A DNA stretch of 64,000 bases from Culturomica massiliensis (GCF_900091655.1 NZ_LT594621.1:2624532-2688531); one strand, 5' to 3'; positions 1 to 9,279 are shown, counted from the stretch's first letter. A program made the numbers and translations. Notes: generated from the sequence alone by a model not told the origin.

Positions 1-690
1 TACCAATGTATCCAAAAAAGCAACCTGTTCTCCTTCCGGCGCATATTTATAATCCCGGTTTTCGTCCATAACCGCCACAACCTTATAATCCGCTTCCCGC
101 AAATTCGTTATCCGGAAAAATCCGGAACTGTCCGTACGTCCCATATAACTGGGAATCTCCTTCAAAGGCACAGAGTCTGCGGTATTCTCATACAGAAAAA
201 CATAACTGTTTACAACCGGCTCATTCGTCTCCGCATTCACGACATTTCCGCTCAATTCCAGGGTATCAATCACTGCACCCGTAGAAAACACATACCGGTA
301 ATACCCTAACGGATTACCTTCATTATTGTCTACTATCGCATCGGCAAAATCAAGGCTATAAGTCGTCTCCGGCCGCAATGTATCCTGAAATTCAACCATA
401 ATGTATTTCGCTCTCAAACGCACCCGGGGTTTCTTGGCCTGAGGCGGAGAAATAATAAATTTCTCATTGACACTCTTTAAAGCGACAAATTCATCGAAAT
501 AAATATTAATACTTTTCTTATTGAAGTTTGTACTGAACGAAGCCGGCTGTTCTGCTATCACACGAGGAGGAGTCTCATCTTTAGGTCCTCCCTCGGGATA
601 TCCCTTATTCGCACAGGAATGCATCACAATAATGATGAACAATATTCCCAATCCCCACAAACAGGCCGTAAAGCAACGAGATCTATTCAT
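1..690 (-). CDS. Ig-like domain lipoprotein (partial, C-terminus beyond window)
   Basis: The reading frame is open from ATG at 690 to the left edge (230 codons, no stop). Residues 1-26 form a lipoprotein signal: a charged start, a hydrophobic stretch, then IIIVMHSCANKG with the lipobox cysteine. After it comes a PPRVIAEQPAS...IYFDEFVAL segment typical of the N-terminal Ig-like (Big_5) domain of Bacteroidetes surface lipoproteins, followed by a beta-rich part resembling a carboxypeptidase-regulatory-like repeat (LSGNVVNAETNEPVVNSYVF). The role is probably structural or in surface assembly; the specific function is unknown. It lies downstream of comF on the same strand, 182 bp away, with its own possible promoter. 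Confidence 0.8.
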   Translation of the reverse strand, partial: MNRSRCFTACLWGLGILFIIIVMHSCANKGYPEGGPKDETPPRVIAEQPASFSTNFNKKSINIYFDEFVALKSVNEKFIISPPQAKKPRVRLRAKYIMVEFQDTLRPETTYSLDFADAIVDNNEGNPLGYYRYVFSTGAVIDTLELSGNVVNAETNEPVVNSYVFLYENTADSVPLKEIPSYMGRTDSSGFFRITNLREADYKVVAVMDENRDYKYAPEGEQVAFLDTLV

Positions 691-767
691 AAAACAAATA
701 TTAAAATTTATGCTTCAAAAAACGGGCAATCTTCCCCATCTCTGACTCTTCATTGGCATTGAATCAA

Positions 768-775
768 CAAAGTTA
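768..775 (-). promoter_or_regulatory. possible -7 element (TAACTTTG) for the Ig-like lipoprotein gene
   Basis: On the minus strand this octamer matches the Bacteroidetes TAnnTTTG consensus about 78 bp before the ATG at 690. No clear TTTG box is visible 19-21 bp upstream, so support is weak. Confidence 0.3.
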
Positions 776-872
776 TAAAAATTATCCTACATAAGGATTC
801 TGTAACTATGTTTTACAAGCAGACACACAAGAATTCAGCCTTAATCGTATAAAAATCTCATTTTGTAACAAC

Positions 873-1568
873 TCAGACTTCCGTCCTCGCCAAACATGCC
901 AAACTGAATCTTACATGACCTGCCTCTGCCAATGTACGTATACAGGATTTTATTGTTGCCCCGGTCGTAATAACATCGTCTACGACAAGAAGATGCTTAC
1001 CGTAAAGCACGTCCGTTTTCTTCAACCGGAAAATATTCTCGACATTTTTCTGACGTTCACCGGCACTCTTCCCGGTTTGAGAAGCATTGTCCTGAACCCG
1101 GCAAACGATATCATCCCACAAAGGAACCTTCATCGCTTCCGCCATCCCCATTGCAATCTGCCGGGCCTGATTATATCCCCTTCGTTTTTCTCTTTTCGGA
1201 TGCAAAGGGATGGGAACAATAGCATGGACGCCGGACCGGTCACCGATCTTCCCGCCCAGCATCCGTCCCAGGTATACGCAAAGCTCCTTACCGGAACGAT
1301 ACTTCACCGCATACACCAGATTTTTATAATCATTGTATTTATTATAATAGAAAAGCGCATACAATGACCCGACATCAACAACCTCATCCTCCATCAATAA
1401 CCGGATATCTACAGATTGATAAGCGGGATCGGCCAAAGGGAAATCAGCCAGACAAGGCGAACATAAATACTTTTCTCCCCTTACCAAAGCCTCCTTACAC
1501 ACCACGCAAAGCGGGGGATAAAATAAACGGACTATAGACTGAAAAATGCGGTTGCCCTCATTTTTCAT
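873..1568 (-). CDS. comF: ComF family phosphoribosyltransferase-like protein
   Basis: The 231-residue protein has the ComF layout. An N-terminal zinc-finger-like pair (CVVC near residue 21, CSPC near 36) precedes a type I phosphoribosyltransferase domain with the PRPP loop LLVVDDVITTGAT near residues 193-205. The family is linked to DNA uptake and recombination, but its biochemical reaction is not settled. The start codon overlaps the stop of the GH16-like gene by 4 bp (ATGA arrangement), so the two are probably co-transcribed and translationally coupled. Length is normal for the family. Confidence 0.88.
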   Translation of the reverse strand: MKNEGNRIFQSIVRLFYPPLCVVCKEALVRGEKYLCSPCLADFPLADPAYQSVDIRLLMEDEVVDVGSLYALFYYNKYNDYKNLVYAVKYRSGKELCVYLGRMLGGKIGDRSGVHAIVPIPLHPKREKRRGYNQARQIAMGMAEAMKVPLWDDIVCRVQDNASQTGKSAGERQKNVENIFRLKKTDVLYGKHLLVVDDVITTGATIKSCIRTLAEAGHVRFSLACLARTEV

Positions 1569-2995
1569 TTTAATTTCACATCCGCCCCTTTCTCTTCTTT
1601 CATTTTATAAAAACGTACCCATTCAATCTCCATACGGGACGGCACACATTTTCCTCCCGGTTCCTGATTACATCCCAATCTGAAAAATACATACATCGGG
1701 ATATCCGGGATATTTTCGTGCACTTCTTTAACAACCGTATCATTGACCATCCATACCATTTTTTCACGGGTCCACTCCAATGTAAAAATATAAAAGTCAT
1801 TGGACAGATGTATATCTTTTAACGGCATAATTTCATTTACAACCTTACCCTTGGAAGTATAAATCTTTCCCATTTGCAAGCCGTTTGCCCCGGATCTCAT
1901 GATCTCGATATGCGGCATATCCCGGTCTCCGCGCATCCCGAAGCATTGCACTACCGACGAATGATTGAGCTTTATTTTGGCTTCAAAACGGCCGAAACAC
2001 TGCCGGAACGCACAAGCCGTACTCAATGCAGCAGAAGTATATTCATATTTCTTTTCCCGGATACCCAAAGAAGCATCCCAATATTTACCGATAATCTGCT
2101 CTTTCTTAAAATTCAGCTGCACCGACTTTTCAGTAAATGAAATATTCTCAGGTAAAAACAACTGAACATCATTTCCGACACCATAAGTATCGTTTAAAAA
2201 ACGTTCTCCGGCATAATAACGGGTAATCCATTTTTGCTCATTCAGACTTCCGCCTCTGAATGTATCTTCAAACACCGGTTCCCAACGACACATATTTTTA
2301 AAATGCACATCAGACTGCAATGAAAAATACTTTACAATATCCGGGCGTTTCTTCAAAGCTTCATACTCACACAGCAATTTATAATCATCCGTTGTCTCAT
2401 ACCGTCGTTTATTCAACAGATACTCCCGGTTTTTACGGAACTCATCCGATTTAATATAAGCTGTAAGCTTCTCGAACTCCTGAGGTAAAGTCGTAGCCTT
2501 TACTTCTGCATAATGCCTGAACCTCTTATTTTTCTCAAATAATATCAAGGCTTTGATCTTCGGATGAGCAACTATATTCCGATAAGCCATATACTCTTCG
2601 GGCCGCAGCTTTTTATCGAACCCCGGAGTAGTCACAATCACCCGCAAGCGGGCATATTGCGCATATTCATCGGTTTCTTTTACTTTTAAATATCCTTGTA
2701 ACTCCTGAGATTCCTTAATCAGATAATAATTCTTTAGCTTCTCGGCTTTGAGCAACTTTTTATAGTCTTTTTCCCGGTTGTAATATTCACTCTCCTTATA
2801 CCTTAAATGTTCGATTTGTTTCCGCTTATTCTTAAATACAGGACTGTTTACATATTCATCCAACTCATAAAAACGCTTCAAGTCATCACTCTCTCCCACC
2901 TTTCGGTACAAGGCGTAATCTTCGTCAAAAACCTTCCTTAATGTCTCTGCATCAGCTGTCGTACGAACCTTTTTACTTCTCGAAAACAATCCCAT
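1565..2995 (-). CDS. GH16-fold protein with N-terminal helical repeats and degenerate active site
   Basis: The 476 residues fall into two parts. Residues about 35-230 are rich in Lys, Tyr and Glu and hold repeated units: FYELDEYVNSPVFKNKR near 42-58 resembles FEKLTAYIKSDEFRKNR near 174-190, each followed by a Tyr-rich helix. Residues about 238-466 look like a GH16 concanavalin-fold domain (FEDTFRGG, FGRFEAKIKL, the late FTLEWTREKMVWMVND). At the catalytic strand, where active GH16 enzymes have E-I-D-I-M-E, this protein has H362-I-E-I-M-R367, so both catalytic glutamates are missing. There is no signal peptide, so it is probably cytoplasmic. A binding role rather than hydrolysis is inferred. 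Its stop overlaps the comF start. Confidence 0.72.
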   Translation of the reverse strand: MGLFSRSKKVRTTADAETLRKVFDEDYALYRKVGESDDLKRFYELDEYVNSPVFKNKRKQIEHLRYKESEYYNREKDYKKLLKAEKLKNYYLIKESQELQGYLKVKETDEYAQYARLRVIVTTPGFDKKLRPEEYMAYRNIVAHPKIKALILFEKNKRFRHYAEVKATTLPQEFEKLTAYIKSDEFRKNREYLLNKRRYETTDDYKLLCEYEALKKRPDIVKYFSLQSDVHFKNMCRWEPVFEDTFRGGSLNEQKWITRYYAGERFLNDTYGVGNDVQLFLPENISFTEKSVQLNFKKEQIIGKYWDASLGIREKKYEYTSAALSTACAFRQCFGRFEAKIKLNHSSVVQCFGMRGDRDMPHIEIMRSGANGLQMGKIYTSKGKVVNEIMPLKDIHLSNDFYIFTLEWTREKMVWMVNDTVVKEVHENIPDIPMYVFFRLGCNQEPGGKCVPSRMEIEWVRFYKMKEEKGADVKLK

Positions 2996-3153
2996 AATCC
3001 ACTTGAATTTAGTAATCTTACACCCTATATGCTAATCATCCGGGACTTCCAGCAAATCAATACCACCACCCCTGGTTTAGTCAAACACATATCTTAAATA
3101 AAGCAAAGTTAATGCAATAATTTTAAATTTAAAACCTTACATTCAAAATTCCA

Positions 3154-3900
3154 TTATTGCTTAACGAAATTGTAAGTTATTGTTCCCGTTTGCAAAGCCG
3201 GAGCTCCCGGTTTCTCATTAAAGCGAGAACGCAAAGCAGCATCCACGGCAACATCATGCAAACAATCGTCCTGCTGTGATTCTGTTGCAACCACCTCTGC
3301 CCGTTGCACCCTCCCCTTTCGGTCGACCACTATCTTTACCACAACCCGTCCTCCAAATTCGCATTTAAACACAGGTATCGGCAAAAAACGCGCATAACGC
3401 TCCGGCAGATTATAAGAAACACTGCTTTTCCCTGAATAAAATGTCGATTTTAAAGAATCCAGCAACTGTTCCTTTTTATCCCGGTCATATTGCAAACTGT
3501 CTTTCTTGTAATTTTCATCTTTCCGGGCCTTATAACGACCGCTATATTCATCCGCCTCCAACTCCTCCATCACTTCATCAATATAAGACTGTACATTCGG
3601 TGTTTTATTCGATTTCTCGCGGACATTCTCGTTAACCGCAATAGAGCGTAACATCGCCTGTACCTCTTCCGTTGATGCTTTTTTACGGATTTCTTCCCGT
3701 TGCTGCTTCTCTTCCCGTATTTTTTCCAACTCCTGCGGAGACGATGCCGCCAACTCGATTTCTGTACCCAAAGGCACCTCCAGCCGGGCAATCCCCATAC
3801 TCAACAGAAAAATAGCAAGCAATAAATGAAAAATTATTGTCCCCAAAATTCCCGTTTGATGAGCATAAAACTGCTGTATAATATATTCTTTAAAATTCAT
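3154..3900 (-). CDS. TonB-like protein (energy transducer family)
   Basis: The protein has an N-terminal cytoplasmic stub, one membrane segment (about residues 17-35, GTIIFHLLLAIFLLSMGIA), a long charged coiled-coil-like periplasmic spacer (EELEKIREEKQQREEIRKK region), and a C-terminal domain with VVVKIVVDRKGRVQRAEVV and a final beta strand, as in TonB C-terminal domains. The start at 3900 (MNFKEYIIQQF) was chosen because the longer in-frame start at 3939 lies inside the upstream permease gene. The gap to that gene is then 19 bp, which suggests an operon. A Pro-rich spacer is absent, so it may be a TonB paralogue with a dedicated partner. Confidence 0.72.
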   Translation of the reverse strand: MNFKEYIIQQFYAHQTGILGTIIFHLLLAIFLLSMGIARLEVPLGTEIELAASSPQELEKIREEKQQREEIRKKASTEEVQAMLRSIAVNENVREKSNKTPNVQSYIDEVMEELEADEYSGRYKARKDENYKKDSLQYDRDKKEQLLDSLKSTFYSGKSSVSYNLPERYARFLPIPVFKCEFGGRVVVKIVVDRKGRVQRAEVVATESQQDDCLHDVAVDAALRSRFNEKPGAPALQTGTITYNFVKQ

Positions 3901-3919
3901 CCTTATCCCCATTTTCCGA

Positions 3920-5158
3920 CTACTCAAAACGGATTGCACGAATAGGACTGATCCTGGATATCAACATCGTCGGAACAACCAGCATCAATGTAGATATCAC
4001 CAACACCCCTATATCAAGTAGAATCACAAACACAAAATTAAAATGAATAGGTACCGTATCCATATAATAGGCCACCGGATCCAGAGGTATTACCCGAAAA
4101 AAATATTGTATCCCGGCCAATACGAAAGCCAGGATATTCCCCCAGATCATTCCTCTGCCGATCAAACCTGCCGCTATATACAAAAACAACTTGCGTAAAT
4201 TAACATTCGTATAACCCAAAGCTTTCAAGATTCCGATCAAAAAAGTTTTATCCAATATCAGTATCAGTAAGCCGGATACCATATTGAATCCGGCAACCAC
4301 AAGAATCAGCACTAAAATAATCCATACATTCGTATTCAGCATCCCCAGCCAATCGAACAAACTGGGAGCCATATCATACAATGTCGTAACCTTACACATA
4401 TTTCCGGAATCCTCCCAAGGCAGCAAATCATAAACTTTTTCCTCCGCCACAGGCAACAAACCGATATCTTTCAAATCTACGGCAATTCCGGACACTTCAT
4501 CGGACTGCCAGCCGTTCAACCGCTGCAAATGCCGGAGATCACAAAAAACATATATGTTATCGTACTCTCCGAATCCGGTGTCATAAATACCTTTCACGGT
4601 AAATACTCTTACCCGGGGCGGATCCTGCACAAAATGAGCATTTATCTTCTCTCCGGCCCCCACTTCCAATAGCGAAGCCACGGCCTTTGATATCAAAATC
4701 TCGTCGGAAGCTTTAGCCGTACTGAAATCCGGATAGTCCCCGGACACCACATGTTTCCGGATAAAATCTCCCGGATAAAGAGAATCGACACCGTACAACA
4801 CAACCCCATGGATTTGCTTTTTGCTTTTCAATATCGCCGGCTTAGCCACATACGGATAAACCGTCGCTACTTCCGGCAGTTCTGCGATTTCAAACAAAAG
4901 CGTATCCGATACCCGGACCTTCTCCGCTGCGTCGTAAGAATTATAATTCCCGTAAGCAACGACATTCAAATGAGCGGAAAAACCGGTCAACTTATCCGTA
5001 ATCTCTTTTTTGAAACCGGTAATAATAAATATGGAAAGCAACATCACACATACCCCCAAAGCAATCCCGACCAAAGCAATCCGGACAATAGGAACGGACA
5101 CCGTACTATTCTCCTTGCCTTTCAGCAATCTCCGGGCTATGTATAATTCTAAATTCAC
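3920..5158 (-). CDS. ABC transporter permease, LolC/LolE (FtsX-like) family
   Basis: The 412-residue inner membrane protein has the MacB/FtsX arrangement: TM1 at about residues 22-50 (IVRIALVGIALGVCVMLLSI), a large periplasmic domain (about 55-265), then three TM segments near 275-305, 320-345 and 365-398. The ISRISPIRAIRFE end is typical of the LolC/E branch. In that family the complex extracts lipoproteins from the inner membrane for transfer to the outer membrane. No ATPase gene is adjacent, so the partner must be encoded elsewhere. The TonB-like gene follows at 19 bp. Confidence 0.82.
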   Translation of the reverse strand: MNLELYIARRLLKGKENSTVSVPIVRIALVGIALGVCVMLLSIFIITGFKKEITDKLTGFSAHLNVVAYGNYNSYDAAEKVRVSDTLLFEIAELPEVATVYPYVAKPAILKSKKQIHGVVLYGVDSLYPGDFIRKHVVSGDYPDFSTAKASDEILISKAVASLLEVGAGEKINAHFVQDPPRVRVFTVKGIYDTGFGEYDNIYVFCDLRHLQRLNGWQSDEVSGIAVDLKDIGLLPVAEEKVYDLLPWEDSGNMCKVTTLYDMAPSLFDWLGMLNTNVWIILVLILVVAGFNMVSGLLILILDKTFLIGILKALGYTNVNLRKLFLYIAAGLIGRGMIWGNILAFVLAGIQYFFRVIPLDPVAYYMDTVPIHFNFVFVILLDIGVLVISTLMLVVPTMLISRISPIRAIRFE

Positions 5159-5509
5159 GTTTCTTTCTCCCTATTAAAATTAAAGCACCCTACACAACCG
5201 ATACGAAATCAGAATTACACCTTACAAACTTTAAACGAGAAAAACACCTTTCGTCTCACTTCAACAGCAATTTCTCCCGTTTATCCGTAATCTCAAATTC
5301 AGTTGCGCGATACTTTACTGCGCTTAAGGCAAAATACCCGTACAAAAGTAAAGTAAAAAGTAAAAAGTAAAAAATAAACGGGAACAATTCCCGGAAATCA
5401 GAAAATACAGGAAGAAATAATATTTATAAATTAAAATGGAAGAAAAGTTATGTTTTTTCAAGAAAATTGTCTAATATTGTTTCAAAATGTAAGCAACTAC
5501 TCACTAATC
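5159..5509. other. divergent intergenic region with A-rich repeats and a small palindrome
   Basis: No gene is seen in these 351 bases between the permease (minus) and the aminotransferase (plus). The region holds an A-rich run at 5344-5378 with recurring AAAAGT words, a short palindrome CGGGAA-CAA-TTCCCG at 5379-5393, and a minus-strand TACTTTTG octamer at 5343-5350 that could be the -7 element of the permease promoter (leader about 180 nt). No good promoter for the plus-strand gene could be picked out. Confidence 0.45.
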
Positions 5510-6823
5510 ATGCAAAACAATATTATTGACATTCAAGTTGTAGAAAACAAACTTGCTGAGGCCGGTATATCGGACCTCGAGCATGCTTCGATCCGGGATG
5601 TTGTAAAAGTCGCCAATCTGTTAGAAAAGGCGAGCAGTATTCAATTTATCCGAATGGAAATGGGTGTACCCGGACTCCCGCCTGCCCAAATCGGTACCGA
5701 GGCAGAGATCAACGCTCTGAAAATAGGGGTTGCACAATATTATCCCATGCTGGAAGGTTATCCGGAACTTTCGGAAGAAGCAGCCCGTTTCGTAAAAAAT
5801 TTCATGGATATCGACATCAATCCGGCACACATCATTCCGACTGTCGGCGCGATGCAAGCCTCTTATACGGCATTCATGGCCCTTACCGAATGTAAAAGCG
5901 GTAAAGATACGGTGCTGTTTATCGATCCCGGATTTCCCGTTCAAAAAACCCAACTGGACGTTATCGGCAAACCTTATATTACATTCGACATTTACGAACA
6001 CAGAGGGAAAAAACTACGTGCTAAGCTGGAAGAATATTTAAAAAAAGGGAACATCTGTGCAATCGTTTACAGCAACCCCAATAACCCGGCCTGGATTTGT
6101 CTCACGGAAGAAGAATTACAGGTCATCGGAGAATTATCCAAACAATACGATACCATCATCCTGGAAGATCTCGCTTATTTCGCCATGGATTTCCGGAAGG
6201 ATCTTTCACATCCGGGACAGGCTCCTTTCCAGCCGACGGTTGCCAAATACACGGACAATTACATCTTCATGATCTCCAGTTCGAAACTGTTCAGTTACGC
6301 CGGACAACGTTTGGGATTACTCTGCATATCGGATAGTTTATACCGGAAAAAATACGAAAACCTGAAAAAAAGATACGGTTCGGAAGAATTAGGTTACACC
6401 TTGGTGTATAAATTGATTTATACCCAAACTTCAGGAACGGCCCATTCTCCCCAATATGCCGTTGCAGCAATCTTAAAAGCAGCCAACGAAGGAAAACTGA
6501 ACATTCTGTCCGGAGTCAGGGAATACGAAACCCGGGCAAAAGAAATGAAGCAACTTTTTCAGGAAGCCGGTTTCAGGATTGTATATGATAAAGACGGCAA
6601 TGAAGATATAAGTGACGGATTTTATTTTACCATAGGTTATCCCGGATTTAGCGGGGGTGACCTTGCCAAAGAACTCCTGTTTTACGGCATATCCTCTCTT
6701 CCGCTGAAAGGGTGTGGCAGCAACCGGCCGGGCTTGAGAGCCTGTGTTTCACAAATCGGCCTGGACAAAATGGGTACCTTAAAAGAAAGATTGGAAGCTT
6801 TTAAAAAAGATCACGGCCATTAA
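5510..6823 (+). CDS. pyridoxal-phosphate-dependent aminotransferase, class I/II
   Basis: This is a fold-type I aminotransferase of about 437 residues. Visible landmarks are the cofactor-loop region PTVGAMQASYTAF, the SNPNNPAW motif, the ILEDLAYFAMDF segment with the PLP-binding Asp and Tyr, and the Schiff-base lysine in SSSKLFSYAGQRLG. The start at 5510 (MQNNIIDIQ) is preferred over one 20 codons upstream because the family domain begins there. The substrate cannot be told from sequence. It lies directly before the 2-oxoacid:ferredoxin oxidoreductase operon, which suggests it makes 2-oxoacids that the oxidoreductase consumes. This link is an inference from position. Confidence 0.85.
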   Translation: MQNNIIDIQVVENKLAEAGISDLEHASIRDVVKVANLLEKASSIQFIRMEMGVPGLPPAQIGTEAEINALKIGVAQYYPMLEGYPELSEEAARFVKNFMDIDINPAHIIPTVGAMQASYTAFMALTECKSGKDTVLFIDPGFPVQKTQLDVIGKPYITFDIYEHRGKKLRAKLEEYLKKGNICAIVYSNPNNPAWICLTEEELQVIGELSKQYDTIILEDLAYFAMDFRKDLSHPGQAPFQPTVAKYTDNYIFMISSSKLFSYAGQRLGLLCISDSLYRKKYENLKKRYGSEELGYTLVYKLIYTQTSGTAHSPQYAVAAILKAANEGKLNILSGVREYETRAKEMKQLFQEAGFRIVYDKDGNEDISDGFYFTIGYPGFSGGDLAKELLFYGISSLPLKGCGSNRPGLRACVSQIGLDKMGTLKERLEAFKKDHGH

Positions 6824-6950
6824 CCGTTAGAGCGGTTAAAATTGCACATGAAATAAGGAATTGTGAAAAATCGGGTTATGAACCTTACACACAGAAAAAA
6901 AATATGTGCAAATATTGAATTTGAGAACAAAATAAAGAAACCTTTTTTGG

Positions 6951-6958
6951 TACTTTTG
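6951..6958 (+). promoter_or_regulatory. possible -7 element (TACTTTTG) for the oxidoreductase operon
   Basis: It matches TAnnTTTG and would give a leader of about 85 nt before the ferredoxin gene at 7047. A TTTG lies at 6920-6923, 27 bp upstream, which is longer than the usual 19-21 bp spacing. Support is moderate. Confidence 0.42.
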
Positions 6959-7046
6959 ATTTTAAAATGTAATTTTATACCCCGATAATAGTTACAATAA
7001 TTAATAAAAAGACGATAATATTATATAATTTATAACTTTTTAAGAT

Positions 7047-7274
7047 ATGGCAAAATTCAGAGGAGCAATCGTTGTGGACAACGAAAAATGTAAAGGATGC
7101 GGCCTATGCGTCGTAGCCTGCCCGACGAAAGTAATCGATCTCAATCCTGATGTAAACGGTAAAGGCTATCATTATGCCTATATGAAAAATCCCGAAGCAT
7201 GTATCGGTTGTGCCAGCTGCGGCTTGGTATGCCCCGATTCTGTAATCAGTGTTTATAAAATGAATGTAGAATAA
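7047..7274 (+). CDS. 2-oxoacid:ferredoxin oxidoreductase, ferredoxin (delta) subunit
   Basis: The 75-residue protein carries two [4Fe-4S] cluster motifs: CKGCGLCVVACP near residues 14-25 and CIGCASCGLVCP near 51-62, each CxxCxxCxxxCP. It would pass electrons from the catalytic subunits to free ferredoxin. It is the first gene of a four-gene operon, followed after 16 bp by the alpha subunit. The order delta-alpha-beta-gamma is typical of Bacteroidetes Kor/Vor enzymes. Confidence 0.92.
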   Translation: MAKFRGAIVVDNEKCKGCGLCVVACPTKVIDLNPDVNGKGYHYAYMKNPEACIGCASCGLVCPDSVISVYKMNVE

Positions 7275-7290
7275 ATAAAACTACTTGAAA

Positions 7291-8373
7291 ATGTCTGAAG
7301 TAAAATTAATGAAGGGTAATGAAGTAATTGCCGAAGCTGCTATCAGATGTGGCTGTGACGGTTACTTTGGTTATCCTATTACCCCCCAATCGGAAGTTAT
7401 GGAAACCCTCATGGTACGTAAGCCATGGGAAGAAACCGGGATGGTCGTTTTGCAGGCAGAAAGTGAAATTGCTTCTATCAATATGGTATATGGCGGTGCC
7501 GCCTGCGGTAAAAAAGTAATGACCTCTTCTTCCAGTCCCGGTGTCAGCTTAATGCAGGAAGGTATGACCTATATTGCAGGAGCCGAATTGCCTTGTCTGG
7601 TCGTAGACGTTGTCAGAGGAGGCCCAGGCTTAGGAACGATACAACCGGCACAGAGCGATTATTTCCAGGCGACCAAAGGCGGTGGACACGGTGATTATCA
7701 CCTGATTGTATTAGCCCCGGCTTCTGTTCAGGAAATGAATGACTTTGTCGATCTGGGATTCGAACTGGCTTTTAAATACCGGAATCCGGCGATGATCCTG
7801 TCTGACGGTGTAATCGGACAGATGATGGAAAAAGTAGAGCTTTCCCCGTATAAACCGAGATGGACGGACGAAGAAATCGAAAAAATTTCGGGTAGCTGGG
7901 CATTGACCGGTAAAAAGAAAAACCGGAACGGACATATCATCACCTCTTTGGAATTGGATGCACACCGGCAAGAAACCTTTAACGAAAAACTACAGGCCAA
8001 ATACCGGAAAATCGAAGCAAATGAAGTAAGATTCGAAAAAATCTTATGTGACGATGCCGATTATCTCATTATCGCTTACGGCTCATCCGCACGTATCTGT
8101 CAGAAATCAATAGAACTGGCTCGTCAACAAGGCATTAAAGTCGGATTATTACGTCCTATTACCTTATACCCGTTCCCGACAAAGGCCATTGCCGAAATGA
8201 GCGAAAAGGTAAAGGGCATGCTGACTGTCGAGATGAGTGCCGGTCAAATGGTAGAAGATGTTCGTCTGGCTGTTAACGGCAAAATACAGGTTGAACATTA
8301 CGGACGTATGGGTGGAGTTGTTCCGACCCCGGAAGAAATTATCGATGCACTGAAAGACAATTTTAAATTGTAA
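7291..8373 (+). CDS. 2-oxoacid:ferredoxin oxidoreductase, alpha subunit (KorA/VorB type)
   Basis: The 360-residue subunit begins MSEVKLMKGNEVIAEAAI and contains the pyrimidine-binding PFOR domain I (CDGYFGYPITPQSEVME, with SSSPGVSLMQEG) and the C-terminal domain II (YGSSARICQKSIELAR and LRPITLYPFP). ATG at 7291 was used; a TTG two codons earlier is less likely. The enzyme oxidatively decarboxylates a 2-oxoacid to its acyl-CoA with reduction of ferredoxin. Whether the substrate is 2-oxoglutarate or a branched-chain 2-oxoacid cannot be decided from sequence alone. Confidence 0.9.
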   Translation: MSEVKLMKGNEVIAEAAIRCGCDGYFGYPITPQSEVMETLMVRKPWEETGMVVLQAESEIASINMVYGGAACGKKVMTSSSSPGVSLMQEGMTYIAGAELPCLVVDVVRGGPGLGTIQPAQSDYFQATKGGGHGDYHLIVLAPASVQEMNDFVDLGFELAFKYRNPAMILSDGVIGQMMEKVELSPYKPRWTDEEIEKISGSWALTGKKKNRNGHIITSLELDAHRQETFNEKLQAKYRKIEANEVRFEKILCDDADYLIIAYGSSARICQKSIELARQQGIKVGLLRPITLYPFPTKAIAEMSEKVKGMLTVEMSAGQMVEDVRLAVNGKIQVEHYGRMGGVVPTPEEIIDALKDNFKL

Positions 8374-8428
8374 TCTCTCACAGTTGTCAATTTAAAATCT
8401 ACAATTTAAAATTTAAAATTAAAACGCA

Positions 8429-9193
8429 ATGATTGATATAAAGGATATAGTAAAACCGGAGAATCTTGTTTATAAGAAGACCTCTCTGCTTACCGACAAC
8501 GTCATGCATTACTGTCCGGGATGTACTCATGGAGTAGTCCATAAGCTGGTTGCAGAAGTTATCGAAGAATTGGAAATACAGGATAAAACCATTGGTGTTT
8601 CACCGGTAGGATGCAGTGTTTTCGCATACAATTACATTGATATCGACTGGGCAGAAGCTGCTCACGGACGGGCTCCGGCCGTTGCTACGGCTATCAGCCG
8701 TCTGCATCCCGAAAAATATGTTTTCACTTATCAGGGAGACGGCGACCTGGCTTCTATCGGATGTGCCGAAATCATGCATGCCTGTAACCGGGGCGATAAT
8801 ATCGTTGTCATCTTCATCAACAATGCCATCTATGGTATGACAGGTGGACAAATGGCTCCGACCACCCTGATCGGACAGGTAACGGCTACGACACCTTACG
8901 GCCGGGATGTCAAATTGAACGGATTCCCGATGAAACTGACGGAATTGATCGCTCAATTAGACGGAACCTGCTACGTCACCAGACAAAGTGCTGACACTCC
9001 GGGTGCCGTTCGCAAAGCCAAAAATGCAATTAAAAAAGCATTTCAAAATACACGTCTCGGCAAAGGAACCTCTTTTGTAGAAGTGGTAGCTACCTGTAAT
9101 TCAGGCTGGAAAGTAAGCCCGGTAGAAGCCAACAACTGGATGCGCGAACACATGTTCAAAAAATATCCGTTGGGAGACATCAAAGACATTTAA
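8429..9193 (+). CDS. 2-oxoacid:ferredoxin oxidoreductase, beta (thiamine pyrophosphate) subunit
   Basis: The 254-residue protein has the TPP-binding signature GDGDLASIGCAEIMHA near residues 109-124 and the NNAIYGMTGGQMAPTT segment near 132-147, plus CPGCTHG near the N-terminus. It holds the thiamine cofactor and, with the alpha subunit, forms the catalytic core. It is separated from the alpha gene by 55 bp of AT-rich repeated words (AATTTAAAAT) and from the gamma gene by 86 bp that hold a hairpin. Confidence 0.92.
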   Translation: MIDIKDIVKPENLVYKKTSLLTDNVMHYCPGCTHGVVHKLVAEVIEELEIQDKTIGVSPVGCSVFAYNYIDIDWAEAAHGRAPAVATAISRLHPEKYVFTYQGDGDLASIGCAEIMHACNRGDNIVVIFINNAIYGMTGGQMAPTTLIGQVTATTPYGRDVKLNGFPMKLTELIAQLDGTCYVTRQSADTPGAVRKAKNAIKKAFQNTRLGKGTSFVEVVATCNSGWKVSPVEANNWMREHMFKKYPLGDIKDI

Positions 9194-9210
9194 TAACATT
9201 GTAGATTTCA

Positions 9211-9250
9211 GATTTACGATTTCAGACTTTTCCGGTCTGAATCGTAAATC
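9211..9250. repeat. intergenic palindrome, GATTTACGATT family
   Basis: GATTTACGATTTCAGAC at 9211-9227 is complementary to GTCTGAATCGTAAATC at 9235-9250, apart from one extra T. The gap is 7 nt. It sits between the beta and gamma subunit genes and is followed by further ATAAATC words to 9270. The sequence belongs to a family of AT-rich words also seen near 8388, 14029, 17766, 28021 and 49950. Confidence 0.75.
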
Positions 9251-9279
9251 ATAAATCATAAATCGTAAATATTATCTTT

